A stretch of DNA of 64,000 nt. It comes from Gordionus sp. m RMFG-2023 (lineage: Eukaryota > Nematomorpha > Gordioida > Chordodea > Parachordodidae). The translations under genes were made by a program, and so were the position numbers. Position 1 is the first letter of the stretch. The number at the start of each line of letters is the position of its first letter. Positions 48,965 through 62,500 of this stretch are shown piece after piece. The stretch is from the NCBI RefSeq assembly GCF_954871325.1, contig NC_088778.1, positions 16,147,666 to 16,211,665 of the forward strand, in the 5' to 3' direction. The notes below the pieces were generated by a model. The model worked only from the letters and a program-made list of their open reading frames with translations. It had not been told where the DNA came from and made no database searches.

Positions 48965-49660
48965 CTATACCCGGAAATCCGCACACAATCTCAACTTCCC
49001 ATTGGCCTTCTTTACGAGTAACAAAGGCGTCGCCCATTCGCTGTACTCCACCGGACTCACAATGCCCTCCTTTAACCAACGATCCAACTCTTTCTCTACC
49101 TCCTGCCTCCATTCAAAAGGTACTCTACGCACAGCACAATATTTTAGTACACATCCCTCCTTCATTCGTATGTCCACTTCATAGTCCCTCAAACAACCCA
49201 AGTCTTCACCAAAAATTTCATCATATTCTTGGGTTAATCGCTCTACTCCTTTTTTCACAAATTCCAACTCCCCCACAGACTCCTCTGGTCTATTTACTTC
49301 TCTTCCTTGTTCTTGCAACTTCTTCCCTTGTAATTCTCCATTTTCAACACCTCGCACCTGTGGTACAACTTTTTCCTTTGTTACTGTTGAACATCCCATT
49401 TCCATATTCCTTAACATTTGACCTTCTCTCACCTCCTCTACATGATCCTCCATTGTTATCCCTTCCCTTTCTCTCCAAAATATGGATGCTCCCTCATCCA
49501 CTTGTATATTGTCTCGGTCCTCCATCCATTCACCATTTCTCTTGTAAATTTCTTCATCCTCCTTGACCATCTTTATAATGTCCTCTCTGATGTCTTCTTT
49601 GACGGCCATAAATACTTTCCACTGCGCAAATACTCCCCAAATTATATTCCGGCCCAACAC
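48965..49660 (-). pseudogene. Reverse transcriptase start of the gypsy-type fossil
   Basis: After a Glu/Lys-rich linker, the frame gives EYDEIFGEDLGCLRDYEVDI, RRVPFEWRQEVEKELDRWLK, and SEWATPLLLVKKANGKLRLC ahead of ADFRV. This is the N-terminal third of a Ty3/gypsy reverse transcriptase. The catalytic YxDD box is not present. Confidence 0.75.
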
Positions 49661-49761
49661 TCGTAATCCAGTCCCATCCCATCACTGGCTCTACTCTTCT
49701 ATTAATTATCCACAAATCCAACAGTTGGCATCCGTCACTCCCTACATCGCCTATTCTCACT

Positions 49762-50387
49762 TTACTCATCATCTCCATGTCGGATCATCATCTCCATTTC
49801 GGATCCATAAAATTGCCTGACTTGAATCCTCTCCCTAATTATTGTACTATTCGGCCAAAGTCTTCTAAAATCTTCATATCCCATTACCGAAATAGCCGCT
49901 CCTGTATCAAACAACATAGATATCATTTTCCCATCTATATTAAACAATACTTTCGGATTCGGAAGATAAACTTGTTCCTCTTTACCCTCCTCCCGCAACA
50001 TCTTCATAACCATTTCTCGCCCCTCCATTCTCTCTTCCTCGGCCTGAATTCTCTTTTCCCCACAGCCATATAGTCATCCCCTATCACAATCCCTCGCCCA
50101 ATGTCCTTCTTCACGGCACTTGAAACATATAATTTTGCATCGGCCCACATTTCTCCTTTTATTGATACCTCGACCATACTTCTCACATTAATAGCATTCG
50201 AATTCTCTCCTCTCTGTGAAAATCCTCCTAAGGTTTCTACCCTTACAACTCTGCAATTACTCTCCGCATGCCCAAATCTTCCACATCCGGCGCATCGTAA
50301 TCTCTCTCTTTTACCCAGACAATACGTTAAAATATGACCCTTTTCTCCACATGCAAAACATTTGACATCTCTACAATTCACCGCCAT
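49762..50387 (-). pseudogene. Zinc knuckles and protease of the gypsy-type fossil
   Basis: Two CCHC knuckles (CFACGEKGHILTYC, CAGCGRFGHAESNC) are followed about 130 residues later by the aspartic protease motif LFDTGAAISVM. The arrangement matches 37,712-39,097 of the younger relative. Confidence 0.7.
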
Positions 50388-50760
50388 ATGCCCTCTACCC
50401 CCGCATTTAAAACAAACAATATTTTTATTCCTTTATTCCGCTCTAAACATCCCTGATGATTCTCCTCGACCTCGATATATGTCTCTTCTTCTCCCTTCCC
50501 CTCTACGCTCATCTTCAAATCTTCGTTACTTGCCCATCCTTGCAACATCTCCTGCACCGGCAACCATGTTACTCTACCATACCTTACTCTTCTCCATTAT
50601 GACCTTCAATTAATAGTGTCTGCCCACGTATTTTCATACTCCTGCTACAGCGCTCCTTACTTCCGAAGTATAAACTTCCTAACCAAATCAGTAACACCAC
50701 CACGCCCAGTATATTATATTGTATTTCCACATATTTCGCTATTTTAAAACTTTTCATTTA

Positions 50761-52556
50761 TAATTTTCCAAATTTTAATTAAAAAAAAAATTTTCTTTAA
50801 AAATTTTATATCCAAATTATTTAATTTACTACTAAATATATTTTAAATATTTTGTAATATATTTATAAAATGATTATAATTAACTTGACCAAGAATATTT
50901 TCACCACTTTCAACGTTAAACATTAAGAAATAATTAACAGAATCAGCACGGATGCAACAATACATAACAATATCAACAATTCTTTATTATTACGTCCCTG
51001 GTCACTTTTCTTCACTATTCCTAACCACTATTTCTCTTGACGGTCTCTTTTTCTACTACAACGAATTTTATTTTCAGAATAAGGACCGTAGGATCATTAT
51101 ATAAAAATTATAATACATCTATATCGACATTTTATCCAGAATAAAATTTCATTGCTATATTTAAAAACTTGTAATTTCTCTATTTTTTGTGGTATATACA
51201 TTTTCTTTTTCCTCATTTATATAAGAGATACGAGATGCCCTAGCGAGAGTAAAAAACCCTATTATTTAATCTAACAGATAAATTAATCAATTGTCATGCA
51301 TAAGCAATTACGAATTTAAATTATCTAATTTTCAAATTAATTTAATAACATCCAACATTTGAAGTATAGGCTGTAGTTTGTTCTTAATAATAATGTGATT
51401 GCATTCTGCTCTTAGATTTTATTTCCAAATATAGTGATCAAAGGTTAATTTATAATTTATGTACATTTTAAAAGTGTTTAGAATGCTTTTTTCATCATCT
51501 CAAACTTTATGGGGGAAATGTCAGGCTTTGTGTTTAGTTAGAAGCTACCTCAATATTCTCATGTTCATATAGTTGTTAGGCGGATGACAACTTTACCATT
51601 TTGCAAGGAGGAGCATATGGCTGAGGTTCGTTTATCTTGCTACTAAATGGCAACTCACAATCTATCCCTACTTCGTTTTATGGACTACATACATGTGACT
51701 TGGTGAAACTGCGTTATTCCCTAATACTATATGGACGAGGTATAAAAACTTGAAATAATTATATTCATTAATATTTTTCAATATTTAATTTAGGTATCAT
51801 GTAGATGGACCCAGCACTAACAACTAACTCGAGGGATTCAATCATGCACTTAAATGTAAAACAAGCTGTGCACATCCTAATATATCTCTATCGAAATTCG
51901 AACGATATATAGCTCATACAAATAATATATAATCTTTATAGATACCCTGGGTGATATTTAGTAATAACGTAACTTAAACGCTGAAATTTACATCAATTAT
52001 AATTAGAACGACATCATGTCTGCGCAAATAAATATATATGCAATTATAATAAATTATTCTTTATTTTTGTGATTCTGTGTTTCATAGATTTACTATATTC
52101 TACATTGTTCGCATTATCTAAACATATATGATATCTTACATATGAAATTTGGCATGAATTAAATAATAAAGCGACTGGTACAAATGTCATAAAGGCCAAT
52201 GTACCCAGCTGAATTTTATATTACCGATATCAAAGAAAAATAATAAAAGATGTGTCGCTGACTAGATTTTCAAATTATGAAATTTAAATTAATTATTCAC
52301 AAAATAATGGCAAAATATGTTTGTAGTTATTCTAGATTTTGTTTTAGTTTGACGCCATTTTTTATATTTAAATAATAATGTTTTTATTTTAATTTTGGCT
52401 TAATTAAAGTACTTCCACCAACGGAGGATAGATGAATGATATAAATCTTAACTAATAACTCACTTCAGTTTTATTTTTTAACTTTCCGTTTGAAGAATAC
52501 GGAGAATTTAAGGCACTAAATATTAGCCTTAACTAAAAATGGTTGCTTAATTTTCA
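50761..52556. other. AT-rich spacer
   Basis: I see no gene, RNA or repeat with definable ends. The 5' LTR of the preceding fossil would be expected near its left end but was not identified. Confidence 0.4.
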
Positions 52557-52947
52557 GTTTTGGCAAAGTGCTAACACTTTCATATTTTGCTAATAACTCC
52601 GAGCGGTTAATTCTGCTTATATACGGTTAAAAGATTCTTGAGGTTCAATTAAAGGGCTACACATTGGCATAGCTATTAGTAATTGCACCTCACTTTACAA
52701 AGAATCCGCTTCTCAAATAAATGGATATAACTCAGTTATGGTAGGTGATACGGATATGAGTTTTGAGAATATTAAAGCGCAAATTGAATACTACTTTATT
52801 GCCTAGTTTAGGAACAGGATCTCTTTTATTTTCGATTTTGGCACTTTCTTATTTTGTAAATAACTCACAAGCGATTAATTCTGCTAATATACGGTTAAAA
52901 GATTCTTGAGGTTCAATTAAAGGGCTATACATTGGCAAAGCTATTGG
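52557..52947. repeat. ~280-bp tandem repeat, left part
   Basis: A unit starting TTTGGCAAAGTGCTAACACT, with CGGTTAAAAGATTCTTGAGG and GGTTCAATTAAAGGGCTACA inside, begins at 52,559 and repeats at 52,839. The second unit is cut by the hAT element at 52,948 and resumes at 54,228. Confidence 0.75.
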
Positions 52948-54227
52948 CAGGCTTGTTAATCGATCCTTTTAAAAAGATCGAATCCCGATCACGATCTTTT
53001 GAAAAAAAAGAGGATCGAAATCCAGGATAGACCTTTTTTTAAAAAAAGGATCGCGTCACGATCACGATCCTTTTATTATTTAAATTTCTGATCGATGCAA
53101 AATTATTTATTGCAATTGAATAATATAATATAAGTATGACAATTAGAATATATTTATTTATAATTAAGTTAGCCTTTAATAATAAAATTTTTTCTAAATT
53201 ATCATCATTTAAACAACCACATTTTTCATTAAGTACATGTTTAGCTTTACTATAAGCGCTCCACAGGAGCGCTTGATGGTAAAGGTGTGTTATATTCAAT
53301 AAATGTTTTTTTTAATTAACATAATTATTAAAAATATTCACTGAATCATCATTAGAATAAAAAAAATTATTAATGGAAAAAGCATTTTGTGACGAGTTTT
53401 TCCCGAAAACGGTATCGAATCCATGCATTCATTTGAAGGATGTGCATATGGTTGACCTTGTATATCTTCTAAATGGGTAATTAACCTTTCTTTTAGCAAC
53501 AAATTTTGTGGCAGATTAATATAAGGCCAATTGAGCTTAAATTTTGGGTGTATTATTGATGCCAATATATTACTGTCATTATATAGTGAAGGAAATCTAT
53601 AATTTTTATTATATGCTTATTGTTATGATCTTCAGAAATAATAAAAATTGTATTTTTAAAAGAATTAATTACTACTAAATGCCTCTTTAGGTTTAAACTG
53701 CTAATCTTTGAAGAAAATATTTTGTTTTTGCATAAAGAGCATTTTGCATAGATCATTGTATGGTTACTTCCATCTGTTTCACATAAAGTAAATTCTTATT
53801 TGGTAAAAGATTCTCATTCTCACTTATATCTGTTGTCACATCAATAGAAGTAGATGTAAAATCTTCTAAATCTATAATGGAGGACATTATTAAAACCTAG
53901 AATTTATATTATAATATAATTAATAAATAAATATAACTTGTTCTTACAAAAAATTTGGGAAATTGTTTAAAATCTGGTGGAATGGTGATTTATAAAATAT
54001 GATGTAGATAGATATTTTTTTAAAAATAATATTTAAATTTAATTTTCAAAATTTTTATTTTATTTATTGCTTTTTAAGTAAAAAAATAATTTTTAAAAGG
54101 ATCGGGATCGAATATTTAAAAAAATGATCTCGATCACGATCCACAATTTAAGGTCAGGATCTTAAATCCGAGAAAATTGACAAATTTAGGATCGGCGATC
54201 TTTTGATTTGACCCTTTAACAACTATG
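52948..54227 (-). mobile_element. hAT deletion derivative inside the tandem repeat
   Basis: The ends CAGGCTTGTTAA and, inverted, CATAGTTGTTAA bound 1,280 bp. The 8-bp flanks are GCTATTGG (52,940-52,947) and CCTATTGG (54,228-54,235), and comparison with the uncut unit at 52,680 confirms the site. The ends carry many GATCGTGATC-type repeats. On the minus strand an N-terminal segment starts at 53,887 (MSSIIDLEDFTSTSIDVTTD). After a one-base shift a BED finger follows (YAKCSLCKNKIF, NLKRHL at 53,553-53,756). Near 53,190-53,235, HVLNEKCGCLNDDNLEKILL matches the last residues of a hAT transposase. The catalytic middle is deleted. Confidence 0.82.
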
Positions 54228-54480
54228 CCTATTGGTAATTGCACCTCTACAAAAATTCCGCCTACTTCACGCTTCTCAAATAAATGGATATAACTCGATT
54301 ACGGTAAGTGATACGGATATGCGGTTTTTAAAGCGTAAATTGAATACTACTTTATTGCCTAGTTTCAGAACATGATCTTTCTTATTTTTGGATTTGGCCA
54401 CAACACTTTCTTATTTTGTTCACAACTCACAAGCGGATCATTCTGCTGATGTCCTAATAGAGTGCTATTAAGACTCTAAA
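54228..54480. repeat. ~280-bp tandem repeat, right part
   Basis: The interrupted unit resumes with CCTATTGGTAATTGCACCTC. A third unit begins near 54,395 (TTGGCCACAACACTTTCTTA) and soon diverges. Copies differ by scattered substitutions. Confidence 0.7.
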
Positions 54481-55455
54481 TAATGGCATAACTCAACCTT
54501 GTTTTAATGCGTCATTCGTGGGTATAAGTTTATTGTGGCATATCACTGATATAGACTCTGGCTATATAAACAATTCATATTTTTTTATCCAAGCATAATT
54601 TTGTTCTTTCTTTTTTTTCCGTTCAATTGTTTATCTATTTGAGTAAATATTATATAATCATACAAAATTATAATTAATAGAAATCAATATGTTTGAAATT
54701 GGGGTTTGCCAAGCCTCACAAGAAAATTTACGCTTTTCTATCAGAATATTAAATGGTCATGATTTTTTCGCTGAAATATATTTAAAAAAAAAAATATATA
54801 TCTTGATAAGTTAGAAATAAAATTTATATTGCTTGATATAATAATTTTATAATAACTTTACTAATTAATCTTAATTTTTTTTGGGTAATAATAAAATTTT
54901 CGATATTTTTGGGAACTTTCAATTAAATCAATTTATTCAAAGATTCCTTCAGGATCCTGGTTAAAGGAAATGGTTAAGAATCAACAAAATATATAAGATT
55001 ATGTTTAAAGCAATTCCACCAAATATTTTATTGGTATTTGCTCGTTAGATATAAAAATAAATAATAAAATTTTCCCAATATAAAATTGCAAGATTTAAAT
55101 ATATATTTTTTTTTTTACAAAATACGAGATAAATAATATTACAAAAGGATATTATGTATAAATTAAATAAAAGTATCATAAAAATAAATAAATAATACAA
55201 ATATGACACTAAATAATAACATTTCTTTAAAATTTGGTTAAATTTGTGTTGGAAGAGGGGGGGGGCTTATCAATTTTAGTAACATCTATTAGGTAAAAAA
55301 TAGATTTAATTAGAATATTTTAAGTCGATAAGATAATATATTATGCAGATGAGTACAAATTATAATAATTCATCAAAATGAATTATAATTAACAGTAATA
55401 TAATCGGAAATGATATTCTCATATGAAGATAAAATTACGATGATTTATTAAATCA
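54481..55455. other. AT-rich spacer
   Basis: No gene is visible. The right part probably includes the 3' untranslated region of the minus-strand gene that ends at 55,456. Nine G occur in a row at about 55,258. Confidence 0.4.
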
Positions 55456-56567
55456 TTAAAAATAATATATAGATTGAGTATATTTGTGACTCGATGTGGC
55501 TAAAAGCGAATTGCTATAACCATCTGAAGGTAAATCTGGATCATTTTCTCCTTTTTCGTTATTATTAACGGAGAAACTTATAGGAGAACTAATGTTAGAT
55601 TTTGATTTAAAATGGTTATTTACCAATGGTTCGTTTTTATCGTTTAAAAAAATATTAGGCTGCTTTAAAGAACTCACGCTTGCATGGAGTGCTTGCACAT
55701 TATTTTGAAATAATGATGTAATTGGATGTTTAATGTATTGCTTGTTCATCAACAAGGGTTTGCTATATAATGGCGTCTCGTTATGAACTTGGATGATATC
55801 ACTTGAAATGTTGGAAGACGAGTTGTCGAGGGTGCACGCTAGTTTCATAGGCAAAATTTGTGAACTATTGCTACCGCTTTTGGAAATGTTACTATTGTTA
55901 ACCGGGAGTAGGTTAGACGACGACCTATGAGTAGATGAAGATATTATCTGGGTTTTGCTTTTTTGAAAAAAGGACCCTCCGGCAGTTACGTTAGATGCAC
56001 CATAAATATTGTTATTCATTTTGTTACTCGCTGCAATCGCATTATGAGAAAAGGAAGCCGATATGGGAGGTATTTTGTTGTTAGAATTATTTTGAGTGAA
56101 TTGGCTGAAAGGAATATTGTGGCTATTGGGAAATAAGCCAGAAGTAGAAATGGACGAGGCTTGATGCTTCTTGTCCCGGAATTTAACGCTTTGATGAGCC
56201 AGGGAAGATATAGCCAAACTCCTTGCACCACGACTTGGTTGTTTGATACTGCTTAGATTGGATAAGAAGGAGGTTGGGGGGTGAGATATAGATATGTTAG
56301 TTGCGTTGTTATTGTTATTATGATGATCTTTCCAATCCTGAAATCTTTTGAAGGAAAACGAATAAGAAGAACCTAAATGTGACGAAATTGAAGTGGAAGG
56401 ACAATTCTGATAGTCTATATTTTCAAGAGAAGATGGATAATGTGGTGTGTTGAAAAAAATTTTCCTTTCGTTTGTGGCTGATATAAGATGGCTAGGAAAT
56501 GGATGGCTATGAGATAATTTGTCGTCTAATATATTGATACAATTGCCATGAAGAGATGAGGGTAAAT
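55456..56567 (-). CDS. Last exon, Ser/Asn-rich, of the RhoGEF-like gene
   Basis: After the acceptor TTCAAAAAG the exon is open for 369 codons to the stop. It is rich in Ser, Asn, His and Gln, with runs such as NNNNN and SSSTHRSSS, and has no domain, signal peptide or membrane helix. A Ser-rich patch near the middle (SVKFRDKKHQASSISTSG) could be phosphorylated. It is almost certainly disordered. Its length without stops in such an AT-rich genome is the main reason to call it coding. Confidence 0.7.
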
Positions 56568-59500
56568 CTTTTTGAATATATATTTTTTTTAATAATTTGC
56601 CCAATCATTAATTACACTACTTTCCCCAATTATCTTAAAATGAAGTAGTTGGGTAGGGCTGGGAGTTTTTCGTTTTATTTAAAAAGTATTACTGTTATTC
56701 GTAGCTCAAATTTTTTTATGATGTACAACCACCCCCCCCCCCCCCCCCCATCACCTTTTCGATGATTAAAATATAAAATGGAAACTGAGGATATGTTAGA
56801 TAAGAAAATACCGCCATGCCCCCGAAATTTTAATGAAGAAATTTTCACCTCCCTCCCGTGTTAGAGAATTAAATAGTGTTAAAACAATTATCAAATATAA
56901 TCTCTTTAGAATCTTATATAACCTGCTAATTTATAGTAAGCACAATGTGAGATGATTTAATAACTGATCGAGTTTATTAAATTTTTGATGTAATCAATTC
57001 TTCTATATCAAATAATCCTCAAATTATCAAGAATGGAATTAAAGATGTCAATATAATATTAATAAAGAAAAATTAAGCATAATCGATATAATTTGCTAAG
57101 TCGCATTTCCTTTACTATAAATTCAACCTAAGATATAAAAATGTAAAAATTTGGCTCACTTCCAAAAATTAATATTTTTTGTTTCCCAGCATTATCATTG
57201 GATATTCCAATAATTCACAAAAAATATATATCAGTACACTTTAGTCTGACTAACCTATAAGATGCGGATTATCTTCGTAAGATTTGGACCTTGAATGATA
57301 ATATTGTAAATTATGGGTAGTTGATAAAGATTTTAGCTTATTATGTTGTTCAACACTGCAAGGATCTGATAAAAGATTATTATTGCCGGAGCCAGACCTT
57401 CTATGGTTTACTATATCAGCCCAGTATTGGTGTATAGTCATTTTTTGAGCTTCGATTAGATCTTGATCAGCTTTTAATCGTTCCTTTAAACAACACATTA
57501 TAATGATGGGCAGTTAAATATTGTATAAATGATATATTGGTAATTAGTCCTAAATTTAATATTATTATAATATATAAAAATTATACTTAATCCCTATAAT
57601 TTTTATAATTTGTTAAGCATAATTAGGAGTTTACAAATGAATACCCTCATGAGTTTTAATTCTTCCATTTGGGTTGTCAAAGTTTTCCTTTCAGCAGATA
57701 GGGCCGCTCTTTCACTTTCGCTCTCTTTTTTGATATTTTCTCGTTCTTTACTCACAGATTCTTGGATATTTCTCAATTCCTCTAATGGTTGGCTGTGCCA
57801 ACTGTATGATTTTCGGTCATTTTTTTCCATCTCGTACTTATTTAATTTGCACTTAAGGTCTTGGTTTTCCGTTATCAGCCTATAATATCAAAATAATTAT
57901 TGCAAAGTGAATTAAAGATTTATAAATGGGCTCCTATTAAATCGCTCAAAATTAAAATCAGAAAAATATCCCTTAAATGCTAAGAATAAATACTTAACGT
58001 ACAGAAAAAATATTGAATTCTCAGAATGATTTCTTAATGCTCAGATAAAAAACTTAATTGTCCAGAAAAAATACTAAATGCGAAGGTATAAAACTGAAAC
58101 GCCTTAAAAAATATAAGGCTAAAAAAAATAAATATGCACAGAAAATCGCTTAGATTTTAAGAAAAATATCTGTGAAATTCAGTAAAAATATTTTAGCTTA
58201 AAGTATTTTCTAATTCTTAGCAATTAAGGAAAAAAATTCTGAGCGTATAGTTTTTATTTTGAGCGAAATAATATAATTTTTATAAAAATAACTATCATTG
58301 CTGGAACCTAAACCCTCGAAACTGGGACAAATCTAGAAACCTAAACTAGAATATTCTTTTAAAATTTCCGGGAACCGGTTCCGGAATTGATTCTAACAAT
58401 AGTGTAAGTGTACAAGTAAATTGTTTAACATATTATGAGATCATTTAATTATATTTTTGATTACTTTAACAGTTTAGAACCAGAACTTTCGGAACCGTGT
58501 CAAATTTAAGAACAAAACCCACATCACTTTTTAAAATTTTAGAAACTAAAGAATCGTCATATAAATTGAAACCTTTTTTAATAACCGATATCGGAAAGAG
58601 ACTTGTCATGGTTCCTAGATTTGCCAAGGTTCCAAACTCCGGGTTAGAACCTTGTAATTATGTGATGCCATATAAAAAACCCACACTTAAAAATTGTGAT
58701 AATAAAATAGTAAAACAATTTCAATATTATAATAATAAAATATTTATCATAGGATATAAAATATATCAGGCGATTTACTTTGTCTGGTTGGTGATTTCGT
58801 GATTGATAGTATTCTAAAAAAACATATATTTAATATACAAAAAAGTAATTTCCATAACAATATAATATTCTAAAGACTAATTATAAGGTTGAGACAAATA
58901 AAATATAGTGACATAGATAGCTCTTTAGGCTTGCTAAAAGTCCCCTTTTATTTATTTATTTATTTCGGCTTACTAAAAGGCTTTTGCCCCTTTCCAGTTA
59001 CACCACTGTGAACAATAACAATAATATATTTTCAAGTGAATAGTGTATATAGAAATAAAATGGAAAGGCTAATCAAGATTGTAATAACTATAAGTTGTGC
59101 CATAATGGTATAACATAAAACGGTGATGGTATTGTTATAAGTTAGAAATTTCTTAAGAAAATCTGATTTTTAGGGCTATTGGGTTATAATAATTAAGGCA
59201 TAATGGTTATTCGATTAAGATATGGTTCTAAACATTTTGATACATGTAAATAAATAGAATTTAGGAAAAACAAACTTATGCGTCTTAATCTGTGAATGAA
59301 GGGGGGGAACACATAGTGAAATTAAAATATCTAAGAGGAGAATTACTGTTAGTGTTTAATTGGTTGGTTGTGTAAAACCCAGACCCGGGGTTTGGGTCTA
59401 AAATCGACTAAACCAGCTCTGAACACGAACCTCGATCACAGACGTGGGGTTCAGACCCGTGGTTTAGACTCGGAGTTAAGATAAATAATGTTATTCCAAA

Positions 59501-62500
59501 TAGTTCAAATAAAAAATATTTACCAAAAATATAGAAACAGCAAAATACAATGGCGTTGACGATTAAATTAAAAATAAAACCCAAATATTTAGTTTACAAA
59601 AATAATTAAAATAACATATTTACTAAAACATGAAAGAAAATGTTGAGAAAAACATTATTTTTTTAAAAAAATTTATTTTAATTAAAACTTATAATTCTTT
59701 TTTAATTTAACAAGAATTGTAATTTTAAACTTCTTCAACCCAAATATATTTTAGGCCGGCTAAAAAATCGGCTAGATCAAGTGTTTTAACCTAAAACAAT
59801 CACTCTGGATTTTCGGGGTTATTCTTAAAAAGATAGAGGCTCAAATTTGGAAGAAATTAACATAAATTAAAACGCCTCAATAACGGATTTTTTTTCGGGC
59901 AAACGCCAGAAGATTGAGCCGAGTTAGCTTGTATTTAGCCATTAGACAAACTTTATAAAAAGTCTAAACTGAAGATTTTATATATATTGACTTCAGAATA
60001 GGCAGGCAAAAAGATGCTTATTTATAACCACCCTCCCCCCTAAATAAAAACGATCCAAAAGTATTCTAAATATCTTATTCAAGCTCAATTTTGCAGCTCA
60101 ATCTTGCCGAATTTAGAAACTAATGTTATCAAATGTACTTGTCTAAGATACATTTCTAAAATTAGAAAAAAAATCAATTCATGTTTAAAAAATAGCGATG
60201 AAATTAAACAAACTAAGCCAGAAAGTTACTATCTAATTCTGAACTAGGATGGTATAGCTGGAAATAATAGCTCAGCGAACCAACATAATAACTCATTTTA
60301 ATCCTATTTTTTTTGGTATTTCTAAGCCCTAGGTGGTCCCGATTGAAATATTTTTAACCCTAAGTTGAGTTGCTTGAAGGGCTTTACTATTTAACCTCAG
60401 AAAATGCCAATGCATTTTGCTGTTTCTATATTTTTGGTAAATATTTTTTATTTGAACAATTTGGATATATCTGAACCCCGAGTCTAAACCACGGGTATGA
60501 ACCCAGGGTTTGTGCTCAGAGCAGGCCTGAGCACAAAATTGGGTCGTAAATTTTACGACTAAACAAATTAACAACACTAACTTGAGTTAAACTTTGGAAA
60601 CAGTATGGCAATAAAATAATATATATTATAATAATGGTTTCAAAAGGAACCTAGATTCAATTAATCGTACTAGAAATTATCAGGAAAAAGGGACACTGTT
60701 ATTAGGCTGGATTCTCCAGAGACAGGGCATGCTAAGACTTTTGGAAGCCCGGTATAAAAATGAATCAGGTGGCCCTTTAAAAAACCCCAATATATAGGCT
60801 TTTTAAAAAAATAGAAATTAATTAACTAGGTATAAAATGGAACACGTAAGAAGCTTAAAATATGAATTAGGTAATATATATGCTATATATTATTCTAAGA
60901 TAAAATAATTTTTTAAAATTTCAATTCACTTTTAAAGTCAAGATATAAAATTTGGTGGCTCCTAAAATAGTAATTTAGGCGATCTGGCGCGGTTATCCCG
61001 CCCATTCTTCCGTTTGCAAGGGTTTGGCTAGAGGTCGCATAAACCAATAAGTTAAGATAATCAAATTTATAACCATAGCAAATTAGTTATTCATATTATA
61101 TCAAGATTTATTTACTGGATTAAATGCATAAATATGAGTAGTGAGTAGGAAAAATCCAGAATATTTAAAGACGAAACTTAGTAATAAATTAAAATACTAA
61201 AATACTAATCATATAGTAGTTTGTTTACAAAATACAAGGTGGGTGAAAAGACGAGGTTAAAACGGAGTAATAATAATGAGCATAAACTCAAATTGGTAAA
61301 TGATATAAATCTGTGATTCAGCCCTAGGAAAGATGAGCATATCGCTGGACGATAGAGGAGAATAATCAATGAAAAGCTAATTATGAAAAAAGTAAGATAT
61401 CTAAACATACGAAATAAAACATCGATTAATGAAATGGCAGAAATAAAAGAGAAGTTATAAGCTAAAGGTTAGAATGGAAACAGGATAATTAGAAATATTT
61501 TGAATGAGTGAATTAAGATTTCAAAAGATCAAACTACTAGGATACTCAGCAAAAAAATTCCTATAAAGTTTCCTGAATTTAAAGTATTCAATTTTTTTTA
61601 TATTACCCATAGTATAAATCAGAGTTGTTAAAAGAGACTTTTCAAACGTATCTATAAAATTTCCCTAAGACATATTTAAGATACAATTATACATATTTTA
61701 TTATAATCATGTTCCCCATCATTAACACCAATATATCATCTTATATATAAGATTATTAATACCATATCTACCATTTTTCGTCATCCATTGTGCAAAATAA
61801 AAAATTTTCTCGGGCAGAAATTTAATAAAATTGATACAAAAAAATAAGAATAATTAAAAATTTTAAATATAATAAACGTAAATTAAAGTGTATCAAAATA
61901 TGTGTATAAATAGATAAAATTTTTTATCTAAAAACAGATACTTTTGTAAAAATGTAACAGATTGCATTTAGATACTTTAACAGCTCTGGTAGATGTACTA
62001 TATTATTTCTATCTCACATGATAGAAATCAGAAATTTATAGTGTTATAAAAGGGGATTTCCAGAGCTTAATATCAAAATGTTTAAAGTAGCAGGAAATAG
62101 TTACAAAAGTAGGTTATACTTGTAATGTGATATTTAAAAAAAAAATGTATGAGAAAAAACCTGCATAAAAGTTAGAGTTTGAATGAGTTTTAATCTGTGA
62201 ATTTCATTTTCGCAATTCATATTTCTAGCTGATAACGATGGATGAAATAATAAGATGTCCAACATATAGTTATCGGGAAACTTGTTCATTTTATTGATAT
62301 TGCAGCTGGAAGAAGATGAAACCGGTGATGATATTAAAGACGTCTTGAGTAACAATAATTCAAAATTGTAAATATGATTAATTTACACATTCTAATTATA
62401 TAGTTTTTAATCACTTAGTGACCTTTTTAAAAACCAATCTAGTTTATCCTTATAAAAAAAAATTGTAATATTATTTACAGTATTAAAATCTCAATTAATC

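Larger units (their letters stand above)
47270..50760 (-). mobile_element. Gypsy-type LTR fossil, relative of 31,356-39,683
   Basis: In element order come a start with a hydrophobic helix (about 50,600-50,760; LGVVVLLIWLGSLYFG), two zinc knuckles (50,004-50,387; CFACGEKGHILTYC and CAGCGRFGHAESNC), protease (49,762-50,028; ISMLFDTGAAISVM), the start of reverse transcriptase (48,965-49,660; RRVPFEWRQEVEKELDRWLK, NGKLRLCADFRV), and a further knuckle-like segment (47,326-47,760). It is clearly related to the younger element. It is truncated and broken, has no identified LTR pair, and looks older. Between 47,900 and 48,950 only T/C-rich low-complexity sequence remains. Confidence 0.7.

Noticed and set aside
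57610-57885. 91-codon plus-strand frame
   Set aside because: It is the shadow of the coiled-coil exon on the minus strand.
58497-58802. 101-codon plus-strand frame
   Set aside because: It runs across a MITE's inverted arms and has no protein similarity I can see.
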